Origin: Photobacterium marinum
GTDB lineage: Bacteria; Pseudomonadota; Gammaproteobacteria; Enterobacterales; Vibrionaceae
Assembly (NCBI RefSeq): GCF_000331515.1
Contig: NZ_AMZO01000016.1
Coordinates: forward strand, 186,001 to 250,000
Length of the DNA stretch: 64,000 nucleotides
Direction of reading: 5' to 3'
Notes under the pieces: generated by a model
Databases searched by the model: none
What the model was told of the DNA's origin: nothing
Seen by the model: only the letters and a program-made list of their open reading frames with translations
Made by a program: the position numbers and the translations under genes
In this document: positions 1-8,966 of the stretch, piece by piece
Numbering within the stretch: position 1 is the first letter of the stretch
How the letters are laid out: the number at the start of each line of letters is the position of its first letter

Positions 1-1
1 A

Positions 2-2572
2 ATGGCTAACCTCGGCCTGACAACCTCAGATGTTAATGCAGCATTGGCAGAGCAGAATGTTCAGGTCGCAGCCGGCAAAGTTGGCGCGCCGCCGTTTAAC
101 AATGTTCAGGAAGTGCAGTTCAACCTTGTGACTAAAGGGCGCCTTGAGTCGGTCAGTGAGTTTGAAAATGTTGTTCTAAGAGCAAATCCTGATGGTTCGG
201 TTGTTTATCTGAAAGATGTTGCTCGTGTAGAGCTCGGTAAGAAGTTCTACGACGGTAATGGATTATTCCGCGGTCAGCCAGCTTCTATCGTGACGCTATC
301 ACTCCAGTCAGATGCGAATGCTCTGGAAAGTGGCGAGGTGGTAATGGAGTTACTGGAAAAACTGCAGCCAAATATGCCTGAAGGTATGGCTTATGAAACC
401 AGTTATGACACAACATTATTTGTTTCTGAATCAATTAAAGGTGTGGTCAAGACGCTGATTGAAGCTGTGATTCTGGTTATCGCAGTAACATACCTGTTCC
501 TTGGTAGTATGCGTTCTACGCTGATCCCGGTTGTTGCTATTCCGGTGTCATTGATTGGTACTTTTGCCATTATGTTGGCAACAGGTTTTACCATAAACAC
601 AGTAACCTTGTTTGGCCTGATTCTGGCAATCGGTATTGTAGTTGATGATGCCATTCTAGTTATCGAAAACGTTGATACCAATATGAAGCGCGATCCGAGC
701 CTTACACCGCGGAAAGCAACGCTGATTGCGATGAAGGAAGTAACCGGGCCGATCATTACTTCAACATTGGTTCTGTTAGCGGTATTCCTGCCGGTAGCGA
801 TGCTACCGGGTATCACAGGTATTATGTACCGTCAGTTTGCATTGACCATCTGTATATCAGTGGTGATATCGTCGATTAACGCGCTGACACTGTCTCCGGC
901 TCTATGTTCGCTGGTTCTGAAGCAAGGCGGGGACAATACTTCACGCTGGTTCCGTACCTTTAATAAAGGGTTGGATAAAGTTACGCTGAAATATGGTGTG
1001 ATTGCCGGATTCCTGGTTCGTAAAGTGGGTATGCTGGCCAGCTGCTTTGTTGTTGCCGTAATTGCCCTTAGCTTCTTGTCGAAGACGACGTCAACCGCTT
1101 TTGTTCCGCAGGAAGATAAAGGTATTTTGCTGGTTAATGTTCAGCTTCCGGATGCTGCTTCATTGTCCCGTACTGAAGAGACAACGGCAAAACTTGAGAA
1201 AATCGTTGAGCAGGAGCCTGGTGTTGAAGGCATTACTGTTGCCAATGGTTACGCGTTTCTGACAGGTGCTGCTGCGTCTAATGGTGCTTCAATGTTCATC
1301 AAACTGAAAGAGTGGGGTGAGCGAAACAACATGGAAGGAGACCATTCGTCATTTGCGATCACTCAGCGGATAAATGCTCGTGCGGCAGCTCAACTTCCGG
1401 AGGCTATCGTCTTTGCAATGGGGCCACCTGCGGTTCCGGGAATGGGGGCTGCATCGGGCTTTGAGTTTGTATTGGAAGATACCTTGGGGCGCAGCCGGAC
1501 AGATTTGGCAAATGTGATGGGCGAGCTGATTCAGAAAGCCAATGAGCAGCCTGAGATTCAGTATACCTTTAGTACATTTCGTGCCAATGTTCCGCATTAC
1601 TACGTTGATGTCGACAGGGTGAAAGCCAAACAACTAGGCGTATCTCTGACGGAAGTCTTCCAGACTTTGCAGGGCAACCTGGGTTCAATGTACATCAACG
1701 ACTTCACTCTGTATGGTAAAAACTTCAGGGTAACGGTGCAGGCTGACAGCGATTATCGCAGCGACCTTGATGCGCTTGAGCGTTTCCATGTGCGCTCAGC
1801 CAGTGGTGATATGATTCCGCTGAGTACACTGGCGACGATAGAACAAGTGTTCGAACCGGATGTTGCATGGCGTTACAACATGTACCGTTCGGCAGTAATT
1901 CAGGGTAACCCGGCTGATGGTTACTCAAGTGGTGATGCTATCGCCGCGATGGAAAGAGTAGCTGCAGAAGTCTTGCCGCAGGGATATCAGTATGAATGGA
2001 CAGGTATGGCTTACCAGGAGGTAAAAGCCGGTAATCAGGCAATTTATGCGTTTGCACTGGCTCTGATCTTTATTTACCTGTTCATGGTTGCCCAGTATGA
2101 AAGCTGGAGTATTCCGCTGGCGATCATTTTGGTTGTGCCAGTGGCAACATTGGGCTCTTTCCTGGCATTGGCTGCAACAGGAACACCTTTGAACCTGTAT
2201 GCGCAGATAGGTTTGGTTCTGCTGATTGCACTGGCGGCGAAGAATGCGATTCTGATTGTGGAATTTGCCAAGATTGAGCGGGAAGAGAAAGATCTGGATA
2301 TTGAACAAGCCTCTGTGCGCGGTGGTAAATTGCGTTTCCGTGCAGTGAATATGACGTCCTGGTCGTTTATTCTGGGTATTACACCCCTGATATTTGCTTC
2401 CGGTGCCGGCCATATTAGCCAGAATTCATTGGGGATTTCACTAACAGGGGGGCTGCTTTGTGTGTTACTGGCAGGAACCTTCCTGATTCCTGGCTTCTTT
2501 GCTCTGGTTCAGCGTAAACGAGAAAAATTCCACGGTGGCTCGACTAAGTTGGTGGCTCTAGAAGATGAGTAA
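2..2572 (+). CDS. RND multidrug efflux transporter, inner-membrane subunit (5' truncated by window)
   Basis: This is the last 856 codons of an AcrB/HAE1-type proton-drug antiporter; the family is about 1,040 residues long, so roughly 190 residues lie upstream of the window. Such proteins form the inner-membrane pump of a tripartite efflux system with a periplasmic adaptor and a TolC-type channel. The proton-relay Asp pair is visible at fragment residues 215-216 ([10 protein letters not shown]), matching AcrB D407/D408. The relay Lys is in [16 protein letters not shown] near the C-terminus. Both hydrophobic helix blocks and the large periplasmic docking and porter domains are recognisable. The first in-window ATG is internal, not the true start. 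The adaptor gene is presumably upstream and not visible. Substrates cannot be predicted. A terminator follows directly. Confidence 0.95.
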   Translation: MANLGLTTSDVNAALAEQNVQVAAGKVGAPPFNNVQEVQFNLVTKGRLESVSEFENVVLRANPDGSVVYLKDVARVELGKKFYDGNGLFRGQPASIVTLSLQSDANALESGEVVMELLEKLQPNMPEGMAYETSYDTTLFVSESIKGVVKTLIEAVILVIAVTYLFLGSMRSTLIPVVAIPVSLIGTFAIMLATGFTINTVTLFGLILAIGIVVDDAILVIENVDTNMKRDPSLTPRKATLIAMKEVTGPIITSTLVLLAVFLPVAMLPGITGIMYRQFALTICISVVISSINALTLSPALCSLVLKQGGDNTSRWFRTFNKGLDKVTLKYGVIAGFLVRKVGMLASCFVVAVIALSFLSKTTSTAFVPQEDKGILLVNVQLPDAASLSRTEETTAKLEKIVEQEPGVEGITVANGYAFLTGAAASNGASMFIKLKEWGERNNMEGDHSSFAITQRINARAAAQLPEAIVFAMGPPAVPGMGAASGFEFVLEDTLGRSRTDLANVMGELIQKANEQPEIQYTFSTFRANVPHYYVDVDRVKAKQLGVSLTEVFQTLQGNLGSMYINDFTLYGKNFRVTVQADSDYRSDLDALERFHVRSASGDMIPLSTLATIEQVFEPDVAWRYNMYRSAVIQGNPADGYSSGDAIAAMERVAAEVLPQGYQYEWTGMAYQEVKAGNQAIYAFALALIFIYLFMVAQYESWSIPLAIILVVPVATLGSFLALAATGTPLNLYAQIGLVLLIALAAKNAILIVEFAKIEREEKDLDIEQASVRGGKLRFRAVNMTSWSFILGITPLIFASGAGHISQNSLGISLTGGLLCVLLAGTFLIPGFFALVQRKREKFHGGSTKLVALEDE

Positions 2573-2595
2573 CTCTTGAGTCAGGTAGAAAGAAG

Positions 2596-2621
2596 AAAAG
2601 GGCTCCGAATGGAGCCCTTTT
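2596..2621. terminator. Bidirectional rho-independent terminator
   Basis: An A-run, the stem GGGCTCC/GGAGCCC with loop GAAT, and a T-run lie between two convergent genes. The hairpin can end both the RND gene on the plus strand and the protease gene on the minus strand. Confidence 0.85.
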
Positions 2622-2643
2622 ACATTGGTATAGTTTCTTATCT

Positions 2644-3741
2644 TTAATGCTTTCTGCGGAGCAGGCCGATAAGACTTAGTCCAAGAAGCGCTGAAAGTGG
2701 TACTGAGCCGCCTGATGAGCCACCAGTATTAACATGTTCATCTTCTCTGACCAGCTTGAATGGGTCATGCTCGAAATTTGCGGTCGCAATATTATCCAGG
2801 GTTAGCCCCGTTTTTCCTTCGATCCAGTTGCGGTAGGAAGCAAGTTCTGTGTAAAGTCCGTTACTTTCATAACCTTCATAGCCTGCATTTTTCTTGGCAC
2901 AGTTAGGGCCGCTATTGGTTACGCCCATAAGGCGAAGGCCAAAGTCTGAATCGCCAGTTTTATCCGGGTTTTGCCAGATAAGAGGACCACCTGAATCACC
3001 GGCACAGGCATCTTTTTTAATGGCAGGGTTGTTTGAATCTGCGCATACAAGGTGAGAGTTTGATGTCACCTTATAACCGGAATTACACTGCGAGATAGGG
3101 ATCCCGCCTAGTTTAACAACCTGCAGTTCATTCGCGGATTTGTAAGAAGGAGCCATCTTGCCCCAGCCAGAGGCAATAAGGTTTCCTTGCGAATAACCGT
3201 TGGCATTCCATGTATTAACAAACTGCGTATTTGCTTGATTTTGTTCTTCAGTGGTTGCAACTTTAATCGGTTTAGCAACGCTCAGTAGCGATTCTGTTAT
3301 TTTTAGTACGGCAATATCGTAGTCCGCATCACCTGGTTGAAGGTTGTCAGATCCTGATGAGTAATAGTTTTCATGCTGGATTTTACGTTCAATAGTGAAC
3401 TTATACTGGCTTGGTATATCATCAATTGACTGACCTTGCGGAATATATGAAAGTCCGGCGACAAGAGTGTCTCCTATTGATGCAGAGTCTGTACAGTGTG
3501 CAGCTGTTACCGCCCAATGTTCACTGATGATAACAGCGCCACAACCGGAAATGACATTTTTCCCAATTGTTGTTGGAACTGTCAAAATTGCAGCTTGCCA
3601 AGGTAGTAAGTTGGAAGCAAGTCCTGCCGCACTTTGTCCGTTCAGAATCTTTGATTGAACTGAAGGTACTTCTTCAGCAATGACATTCGTTGACAAGGTT
3701 GCAGCTAAAAAAAGAGCTGAGTAGGGAAGCTTGTTATTCAT
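2644..3741 (-). CDS. Secreted trypsin-like serine protease with GlyGly-CTERM anchor
   Basis: A 365-residue S1 protease. It starts with a Sec signal peptide ending near residue 22 (NVIA|EE). The catalytic triad is complete: His82 in VTAAHC, Asp142 in YDIAVL and Ser250 in GDSGGPL. Asp244, six residues before the serine, fits trypsin-like cleavage after Lys or Arg. The C-terminus (about 340-365) has a Gly/Ser-rich stretch, a hydrophobic helix and the RRKH tail. That is the GlyGly-CTERM sorting signal, cut by rhombosortase on proteins sent out by type II secretion in Vibrio and relatives. An extracellular or surface-attached digestive protease is therefore expected. It stands alone, convergent with the efflux gene. 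Confidence 0.93.
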   Translation of the reverse strand: MNNKLPYSALFLAATLSTNVIAEEVPSVQSKILNGQSAAGLASNLLPWQAAILTVPTTIGKNVISGCGAVIISEHWAVTAAHCTDSASIGDTLVAGLSYIPQGQSIDDIPSQYKFTIERKIQHENYYSSGSDNLQPGDADYDIAVLKITESLLSVAKPIKVATTEEQNQANTQFVNTWNANGYSQGNLIASGWGKMAPSYKSANELQVVKLGGIPISQCNSGYKVTSNSHLVCADSNNPAIKKDACAGDSGGPLIWQNPDKTGDSDFGLRLMGVTNSGPNCAKKNAGYEGYESNGLYTELASYRNWIEGKTGLTLDNIATANFEHDPFKLVREDEHVNTGGSSGGSVPLSALLGLSLIGLLRRKH

Positions 3742-3773
3742 TAGTGCGGTATTTACTGTACGGTGTATTAATC

Positions 3774-3829
3774 GGCGAATAATTATAGCGCTTATTAATA
3801 AAATGCTCCAATAAATAGGCGAATAATTA
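3774..3829. repeat. Pair of 12-bp direct repeats GGCGAATAATTA
   Basis: The same 12-mer occurs at 3774-3785 and 3818-3829, 44 bp apart or about four helical turns. It lies in the region between the protease and the divergent nucleotidyltransferase gene. The spacing would put both copies on one face of the DNA, so a regulator site is possible, but I do not recognise the motif. Confidence 0.5.
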
Positions 3830-3833
3830 GAGT

Positions 3834-3868
3834 AAAGCCACGCTTTGGATCAATGGCGTGGCTTTTTT
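3834..3868 (+). terminator. Terminator-like hairpin between divergent genes
   Basis: Perfect 8-bp stem AGCCACGC/GCGTGGCT, preceded by AAA and followed by a T-run. It is shaped like a plus-strand rho-independent terminator. No plus-strand gene lies between it and the efflux gene 1.2 kb upstream, so it may end a short RNA or act as an attenuator. Confidence 0.6.
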
Positions 3869-3934
3869 GACTAAATATCATGGTTTTTTACTAGAGATGC
3901 CATTACTTAGTGATTGTTAAATAGAGAGGTATCG

Positions 3935-4492
3935 GTGCTAAGTACAATGAATTTCCAGCAGCGGACAAAACAGCTAATTCTGGAAGATGAATTTCGAATG
4001 CACTGCTTGCGTGTTGCAAGACAGGCGGGTTTACCTGATTGGTATCTTGGTGCCGGTTTTCTGAGAAATGCCATTTGGGATCATTTGCATCATAAGACAG
4101 AGATGACACCACTAAATGATATTGATCTGGTTTATTTTGATAACCGTGATGTTTCCTGTGAGTCTGAACAAAAAATAGAAACCCAATTGAAAGCTCTTTT
4201 TCCACAAGCAAACTGGGAAGTTCGCAATCAGGCCCGGATGCATCTGCGTCACGGTCATCAACCGTATCAAAATACCGTTGAAGGTATCAGACAGTGGATT
4301 GAAGTGCCGACATGTGTAGGTGTTCGCCTTGAATTTGATAACCAACTGACAATTTGTGCTCCGTTTGGTTTAGAGGAAAACTGGTCACTGAAAATCAAAA
4401 TCAACCCGGAAAATCAGAGGCCAGCTGTTTATCGTGATCGCATCAAGAATAAAAGTTGGTTGCAGATCTGGCCGAAACTCACGGCGGAATGA
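3935..4492 (+). CDS. Nucleotidyltransferase-fold family protein (COG3575/DUF925-like)
   Basis: A 185-residue protein resembling the small bacterial family annotated as nucleotidyltransferase family protein. Visible features are the conserved N-terminal part with WYLGAGFLRNAIWD, an acidic pair in NDIDLVYFD like the metal-binding Asp pair of the nucleotidyltransferase fold, and a conserved C-terminal block with VGVRLE and CAPFGL. The natural substrate of this family is not known to me. I chose the GTG at 3935 because AGAGAGG lies about seven bases upstream. The ATG at 3947 is the main alternative, and a TTG at 3914 opens the frame. It is a single-gene unit convergent with lpxR. Confidence 0.8.
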   Translation: MLSTMNFQQRTKQLILEDEFRMHCLRVARQAGLPDWYLGAGFLRNAIWDHLHHKTEMTPLNDIDLVYFDNRDVSCESEQKIETQLKALFPQANWEVRNQARMHLRHGHQPYQNTVEGIRQWIEVPTCVGVRLEFDNQLTICAPFGLEENWSLKIKINPENQRPAVYRDRIKNKSWLQIWPKLTAE

Positions 4493-4532
4493 TCCTGTTA
4501 CTGTTTTCTATCCGATTACCAATGTGTGCTCA

Positions 4533-5534
4533 CTAAAGTCGCCAGAATAACTCCAGTGAACCGGTTGAATTGGTGGAGTGTTTATCTTCTTTATATTCAC
4601 GGGTACTGGTAGCAAAACTCAGGCTTACACCCCATTGAGGCTGGTAATACACCCCTCCGAGAACTGCGGTTGCCTGTAGATGTTCTATATTGGTATCCGG
4701 AACCTCTTCCGGACGATCCCCCTCTATTGTGATGTCATTGAAGCGGTATCGACCTTCAACACCGGCAAAAAAGAAGTAACCTTTCGGGCTTGCGGATAAA
4801 ACGCTGATATCGACAAAGCGGCCCGGTGAAAAACCAGAAGTACCAAAATTGCTTTCGAGATTATTTCCCCAGCGAGCGATTGATCCAATAGCGACTTCGC
4901 TTTGAAAATTACCTGCGTTAATGCGTCCGACAGCGCTGATATCAGTACCTTCTAAGCCTAAAGGCCCATCTACTTCATTTCTTTTCATCAGCCTGTGGGC
5001 CTGATAACCGAGGTTAAAGACGACCTGGTTTTCTATCTGGTAGTCCCATCCTTTGGGCTCATCTGAACCGATAAGGTCATGGATAAACTTCTGTCCCTGT
5101 TCAGCAAAAGAGTTTGGGCCGACAACACCAATCATGGCGGTATATTTATCAACAAGTTCCGGTGAGTACTGGTAAATCCCCGATTCAAGGAAAAGCAGGC
5201 CGGTGTAAGGCCTTTCGTCTTCAACCGGTTCTGGTTGTTCTATGTCCTCAGGTGTCCACATCTGCTGACCCAAACGTACATTCCACCCCTTAAATGTATT
5301 TGAATCTAAAGGAAGAAGTGTTGCGATATCTTTAATAGGTCGGGGAGCGATGACTTCCAGCTTTGTAGTTGAAGATGAGTTGAATTCGAGGAAGATACCA
5401 TTGGTATAGTTCTGATCAGTTCCAACAATGCCGTCATTGTCGATAGAAAATGAGACACTTCCGGAGTGATATGCCTGAGTCAAAGGTGAAAAAAGAGCTG
5501 ATAGGGCAGCGATGCCTGCAAAAATGTGCTTCAT
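4533..5534 (-). CDS. lpxR: Lipid A 3-O-deacylase LpxR-like outer-membrane enzyme
   Basis: A 333-residue DUF2219/LpxR-family protein. LpxR is a calcium-dependent outer-membrane barrel that removes the 3'-linked acyloxyacyl chain of lipid A, which lowers recognition by the host. The signal peptide ends near residue 21 (TQA|Y). The family motifs are present: DND at 32-34, YTNG at 43-46, PYTGLLFLE, and a HDLIG...GWD block. The chain alternates as a beta-barrel and ends in an aromatic strand (ELFWRL). GGAC stands at ribosome-binding distance from the ATG. It is divergent from sseA. The family assignment is firm; the activity is inferred. Confidence 0.87.
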   Translation of the reverse strand: MKHIFAGIAALSALFSPLTQAYHSGSVSFSIDNDGIVGTDQNYTNGIFLEFNSSSTTKLEVIAPRPIKDIATLLPLDSNTFKGWNVRLGQQMWTPEDIEQPEPVEDERPYTGLLFLESGIYQYSPELVDKYTAMIGVVGPNSFAEQGQKFIHDLIGSDEPKGWDYQIENQVVFNLGYQAHRLMKRNEVDGPLGLEGTDISAVGRINAGNFQSEVAIGSIARWGNNLESNFGTSGFSPGRFVDISVLSASPKGYFFFAGVEGRYRFNDITIEGDRPEEVPDTNIEHLQATAVLGGVYYQPQWGVSLSFATSTREYKEDKHSTNSTGSLELFWRL

Positions 5535-5677
5535 TTACAGTCCTTTGCAAATACGACAGTATGCCAATCGGTTAATAATACCTAATAGATATTAATCGCG
5601 GCCAGTTATAATATTCAAATCAGAGTGCCCTTATCTGCTTATTGTGAAGCAGATATAAAAAGTAAAAGGAATCGATT

Positions 5678-6526
5678 ATGTCGTCAAAGTTACTGTCTTC
5701 CCCGTTGGTTTCTGCTCAATGGCTGGCTGATAATATCAATAACCCGGAAGTAGTAGTGTTGGATGCCAGCTGGTTTTTACCGGGGTCTGAACGAGATCCT
5801 GTGCAAGAGTGGCATGAAAAGCGTATACCGGGTGCGAGGTTCTTTGATTTTGATAAAAAAATAGCAGCGCCGGATACAGAACTTCCCCATATGCTGCCTT
5901 CTGCTGAGTTATTTTCCCGCGAAGTATCAGAGCTTGGGATTAAAGAGCAGGATACGGTTGTGGTGTATGACTCTCAGGGGATGTTTTCGGCACCACGAGT
6001 ATGGTGGATGTTCAGAACCATGGGGCATCATGACGTGGCGGTACTTGATGGCGGCTTCCCGGCCTGGCAAAAAGCTGGATTAGAACTGGAAACTGGTGCC
6101 CCTGAACCCCCCGTAATGACTGAATATAAAGCCTCGTTTTGTCCGAACTGGGTTATTGATGCCGATGAACTGAACGCTCGATTGGGAGATGTTGATACCG
6201 TTGTGCTTGATGCACGCTCGGCTGAGCGCTTTTACGGTACAGCACCCGAACCAAGACCAGGAGTGAGAAGTGGTCATATGCCAAACGCAAAAAGTCTGCC
6301 GTTCTCTCAATTATTAAGTGAAGGCTATTTTTTGGACACCGAGCAGCTTTCAAAGCGTTTTGATGCCTTATCTGATCCGGAGCAAAATTTGATCTTCAGC
6401 TGTGGTTCAGGGGTTACAGCTTGCATTCTTGCACTTGCGGCGGAATTGACAGGTAGAAAAAAACTGACAGTTTATGATGGTTCATGGACTGAATGGGGAC
6501 GTAAGCATAAGTACCCGGTTGTTTAG
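5678..6526 (+). CDS. sseA: 3-mercaptopyruvate sulfurtransferase (two-domain rhodanese)
   Basis: A 282-residue tandem rhodanese, the usual length of SseA. It transfers sulfur from 3-mercaptopyruvate to a thiol acceptor or cyanide in the cytoplasm. The N-terminal rhodanese domain (about 10-130) is inactive by design. The C-terminal domain carries catalytic Cys242 in the loop CGSGVTA, the loop typical of mercaptopyruvate enzymes; thiosulfate rhodaneses carry a more basic loop there. AAAAGGAA precedes the ATG at normal spacing. It is monocistronic and ends at a bidirectional terminator shared with the convergent pstS-like gene. Confidence 0.93.
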   Translation: MSSKLLSSPLVSAQWLADNINNPEVVVLDASWFLPGSERDPVQEWHEKRIPGARFFDFDKKIAAPDTELPHMLPSAELFSREVSELGIKEQDTVVVYDSQGMFSAPRVWWMFRTMGHHDVAVLDGGFPAWQKAGLELETGAPEPPVMTEYKASFCPNWVIDADELNARLGDVDTVVLDARSAERFYGTAPEPRPGVRSGHMPNAKSLPFSQLLSEGYFLDTEQLSKRFDALSDPEQNLIFSCGSGVTACILALAAELTGRKKLTVYDGSWTEWGRKHKYPVV

Positions 6527-6552
6527 GCTAAAATAATGCCAGAAGAATAAAG

Positions 6553-6574
6553 AAGGCCAGCAATAGCTGGCCTT
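6553..6574. terminator. Bidirectional terminator between sseA and pstS
   Basis: Perfect 9-bp inverted repeat AAGGCCAGC/GCTGGCCTT with loop AATA, lying between two convergent genes. Confidence 0.8.
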
Positions 6575-6605
6575 TAACTTATTGGTAAGTTTTTGCTAGC
6601 CGATT

Positions 6606-7427
6606 TTATTGGACTGCTGATAGGTAACCACGCTGGTGAATAAGATCCTGTCCTTTGGGTGAGATAACAAAGTCGATAAAGGCTTTAGCGTTATCTTCAA
6701 TTGTCTTCTCTTTATAGAGCATGATGAATGGGCGCGAAATCTTGTACTTACCTGACTCCAGGTTGCTCATGGTTGGCTGAACACCTTCGAAAGACAGAGC
6801 CTTAACAGAATCATCAATCGAGCCTAAAGAAATATAGCCAATAGAATGGACATTTCGAGAGACCAGGCTTTTTACTGTACCGTTAGTATTAACGACCAGC
6901 ACATGCGGGTTGATATCAGAAACAGTTTGCCCCGCGATTTGTTGAGTCAGCCCCATGTAGTCTTCAAAAGAGAAGCGTGAACCTGATGCATTTTCACGGC
7001 TAACAACAGCCATTTTCAAATCCGGACCACCGACCTCTTTCCAGTTCGTAATTTCACCGTGATAGATTTTAGAAACCTGTTCTTTGTTCAGGTCAGTGAC
7101 CGGGTTATTCTTGTTTACCACCAGTGCGATACCATCGTGAGCGATAGTCACTGTAGTGATATCCGGATTGATTTCTGCTGGTTTTAAGTAGCGAGAACTC
7201 ATGCCAATGTCAGCGGCATTTTTCTTAACGGCCGCGATACCTGCTGATGAGCCGACGCCCTGAACGGCAATAAACGTGTCTTTCTTATTACTCGAAAAGG
7301 TTTCTGCCAGTACTTCGACAACATGACTTACTGATGTTGAGCCTGAAACTGTGACTGTTTCTTTCGCTTGTACATTGAATGTAAGGGCAGCAAATAACAC
7401 ACATAAGGTAGTAGCCCTGGCTGACAT
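6606..7427 (-). CDS. PstS-like phosphate-binding periplasmic protein
   Basis: A 273-residue substrate-binding protein of the PstS family. The signal peptide ends at VQA|KE, and the mature part starts with the phosphate-binding loop VSGSTSVSHV. Further ligand-contacting blocks are ENASGSRFSFEDY and NGTVKSLV. The start at 7427 is preferred over the longer frame because GGAGAAAG lies at ideal distance and the signal peptide then begins with MSARATT. There is no pstC, pstA or pstB beside it, so it is an orphan copy. It may feed a transporter elsewhere, or act in sensing or the cell envelope as other stand-alone PstS proteins do. A possible Pho box lies upstream. Confidence 0.88.
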   Translation of the reverse strand: MSARATTLCVLFAALTFNVQAKETVTVSGSTSVSHVVEVLAETFSSNKKDTFIAVQGVGSSAGIAAVKKNAADIGMSSRYLKPAEINPDITTVTIAHDGIALVVNKNNPVTDLNKEQVSKIYHGEITNWKEVGGPDLKMAVVSRENASGSRFSFEDYMGLTQQIAGQTVSDINPHVLVVNTNGTVKSLVSRNVHSIGYISLGSIDDSVKALSFEGVQPTMSNLESGKYKISRPFIMLYKEKTIEDNAKAFIDFVISPKGQDLIHQRGYLSAVQ

Positions 7428-7480
7428 TTTCTTTCTCCAAATTAACCAGAAGTAAACGGTCAACATCCTATTACGAGAAT

Positions 7481-7498
7481 ATGTCAATAATGTGAAAG
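7481..7498 (-). promoter_or_regulatory. Possible Pho box upstream of pstS-like gene
   Basis: Read on the minus strand, CTTTCAC and TTGACAT stand 11 bp apart, each matching 5 of 7 bases of the PhoB half-site CTGTCAT. They lie about 54 bp before the start codon. The match is imperfect, and the call leans on the function of the downstream gene. Confidence 0.3.
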
Positions 7499-7516
7499 TG
7501 GTTAATTAAACAATAC

Positions 7517-8389
7517 TCAACCAGTTCTTCTGTCAGTATCTTTTTCTTTGTTGGAATACATCTCCTGGTCCGCTTTAGCCAGTATTGAGTCAGGATCACT
7601 CAGGTTCCCCGGGTAGTAAGGAGCAAGGCCGATACTGATACCAATGTTGTATTTACCTCTGATTTCTTTGGTTTGTTCATAAAGCATATCGATCCATTTC
7701 TGGTTGGATCTTTCCTCGCCCCAGGAGAGAAGTACTACGAATTCATCGCCGCCAATTCTATAGGTGCGGCTGCCGGCTGGTGTGGTTCGTAACAGGGTGG
7801 TTGCCATTGCAATCAGAACCTGGTCACCTGATTGATGCCCGAAGTTGTCGTTGACCTGCTTGAAGTTATCAAGATCAATATAAGCCAGCATCCCTTTTTG
7901 TTGGTCGATGGCCATATGATCGAAACAACGGAAAAGGGCTCGGCGGTTTTCCAATCCGGTGAGTTCGTCGTGCAGAGCCTGACGGCTGAGTTTTTGTTCT
8001 AAATTGCGGGCTTTATCTATTTGTTGGTTCAGGCTTTCAATTAACTGGCGATGTTGGTGAAGTATTTTGATAAAGCAGAAGCAAGTCATGAACACCCCCA
8101 CATGTATGAAAATGTCTTCGGTGTTATCAAGAAACCAGTGGTTGTGCAGCTCAGGAATATCGTCAAGCAGGTCGGTGATAACGCCAACGCCGTACATCCC
8201 TAATGAAAGTAGCAACCATCCGCGCATGCCTGTCCCAAAATCCTCACGAACCAGTTGAATGCTCAGTACTAAAGTCACAATCGAAATGACCGTTTTCAGG
8301 TTGTCATTAGCAGGAATGAAACTTAAAAAAAGTACAGCAGTGCAGATAAGTGCGATTCGGCGTGGTGGAAGTTGGGAAATACGATTCAT
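7517..8389 (-). CDS. Membrane diguanylate cyclase (GGDEF)
   Basis: A 290-residue protein with about four N-terminal hydrophobic segments (residues 10-110), a short coil, and a GGDEF domain from about residue 135. The active-site motif GGDEF is intact at 213-217, and DLDNFKQVND and the DELTGLENRR block are present, so cyclic di-GMP synthesis from two GTP is expected. The inhibitory RxxD I-site is missing: the matching position reads RTTP, so product feedback is probably weak. The membrane part is not a sensor domain I recognise. It lies upstream of the pstS-like gene on the same strand with 89 bp between and no terminator visible, so readthrough is possible. Confidence 0.9.
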   Translation of the reverse strand: MNRISQLPPRRIALICTAVLFLSFIPANDNLKTVISIVTLVLSIQLVREDFGTGMRGWLLLSLGMYGVGVITDLLDDIPELHNHWFLDNTEDIFIHVGVFMTCFCFIKILHQHRQLIESLNQQIDKARNLEQKLSRQALHDELTGLENRRALFRCFDHMAIDQQKGMLAYIDLDNFKQVNDNFGHQSGDQVLIAMATTLLRTTPAGSRTYRIGGDEFVVLLSWGEERSNQKWIDMLYEQTKEIRGKYNIGISIGLAPYYPGNLSDPDSILAKADQEMYSNKEKDTDRRTG

Positions 8390-8966
8390 AGACCCTGAAA
8401 CAGCTAAATAAAGAGGTGGGATTTGTCAGACATAATGGCAAAGATAGTGACGTCAAACAAGGAATTTACCTTGTTCTGCAGCGAAATTGTACTCTGATCT
8501 TTATTGAGTGTGGCAATGAATTTCACATGTGGTGATTTTGACTCGATAAATTAACATTTTGTTGATAAAAAACATGATGTCGATACAAAACAACGAGAAA
8601 GAAATGAGGGGATTGTAGCCGATTTTGTGATTTGGTAGATAAGCAAGCGTGATAAAGATCAATTTTCCAGAAATTGCTTGAATGACAGGGGAGTTGCGGT
8701 TTTTATTGATAATTATTTAATTATTAATAAGTTGGCGCTAAATTATCGGGATTGTACGTGTATTGATAAGCTAAGTTATAAGGCGGCATTTTTGGAATCA
8801 AAGTTTCACTTCTGGTTGTGCTATGGGCTCTCTGATATACAAGGGTTGTAACAAATTATTTCAGTTAACATAACTATAACAAGTTGTCATTTGTGTCTAT
8901 CCTAGAAAAAGACTGGGATTGTTGTACTACATGCATAGGGACATGGCAACAAGAGAGGTCGAAAGT
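8390..8966. other. AT-rich intergenic region before ravA
   Basis: This 577-bp stretch contains no supportable gene. It is A/T-rich with many homopolymer runs and holds the promoters of both the minus-strand cyclase gene and plus-strand ravA. The only recognisable element is an FNR-like dyad at 8649-8662. Confidence 0.6.
8649..8662. promoter_or_regulatory. FNR-like dyad GTGAT-N4-ATCAA
   Basis: Matches the FNR consensus TTGAT-N4-ATCAA at 9 of 10 positions. RavA-ViaA of E. coli acts on anaerobic respiratory complexes and has been linked to Fnr control, which makes the site plausible. It lies about 305 bp before the ravA start, far for direct activation unless the leader is long. Confidence 0.35.

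Noticed and set aside
1925..2413. 162-codon minus-strand ORF inside the RND pump gene
   Set aside because: It is antisense to a conserved, well-matched coding region; its Cys/Gln-rich product is typical of shadow frames.
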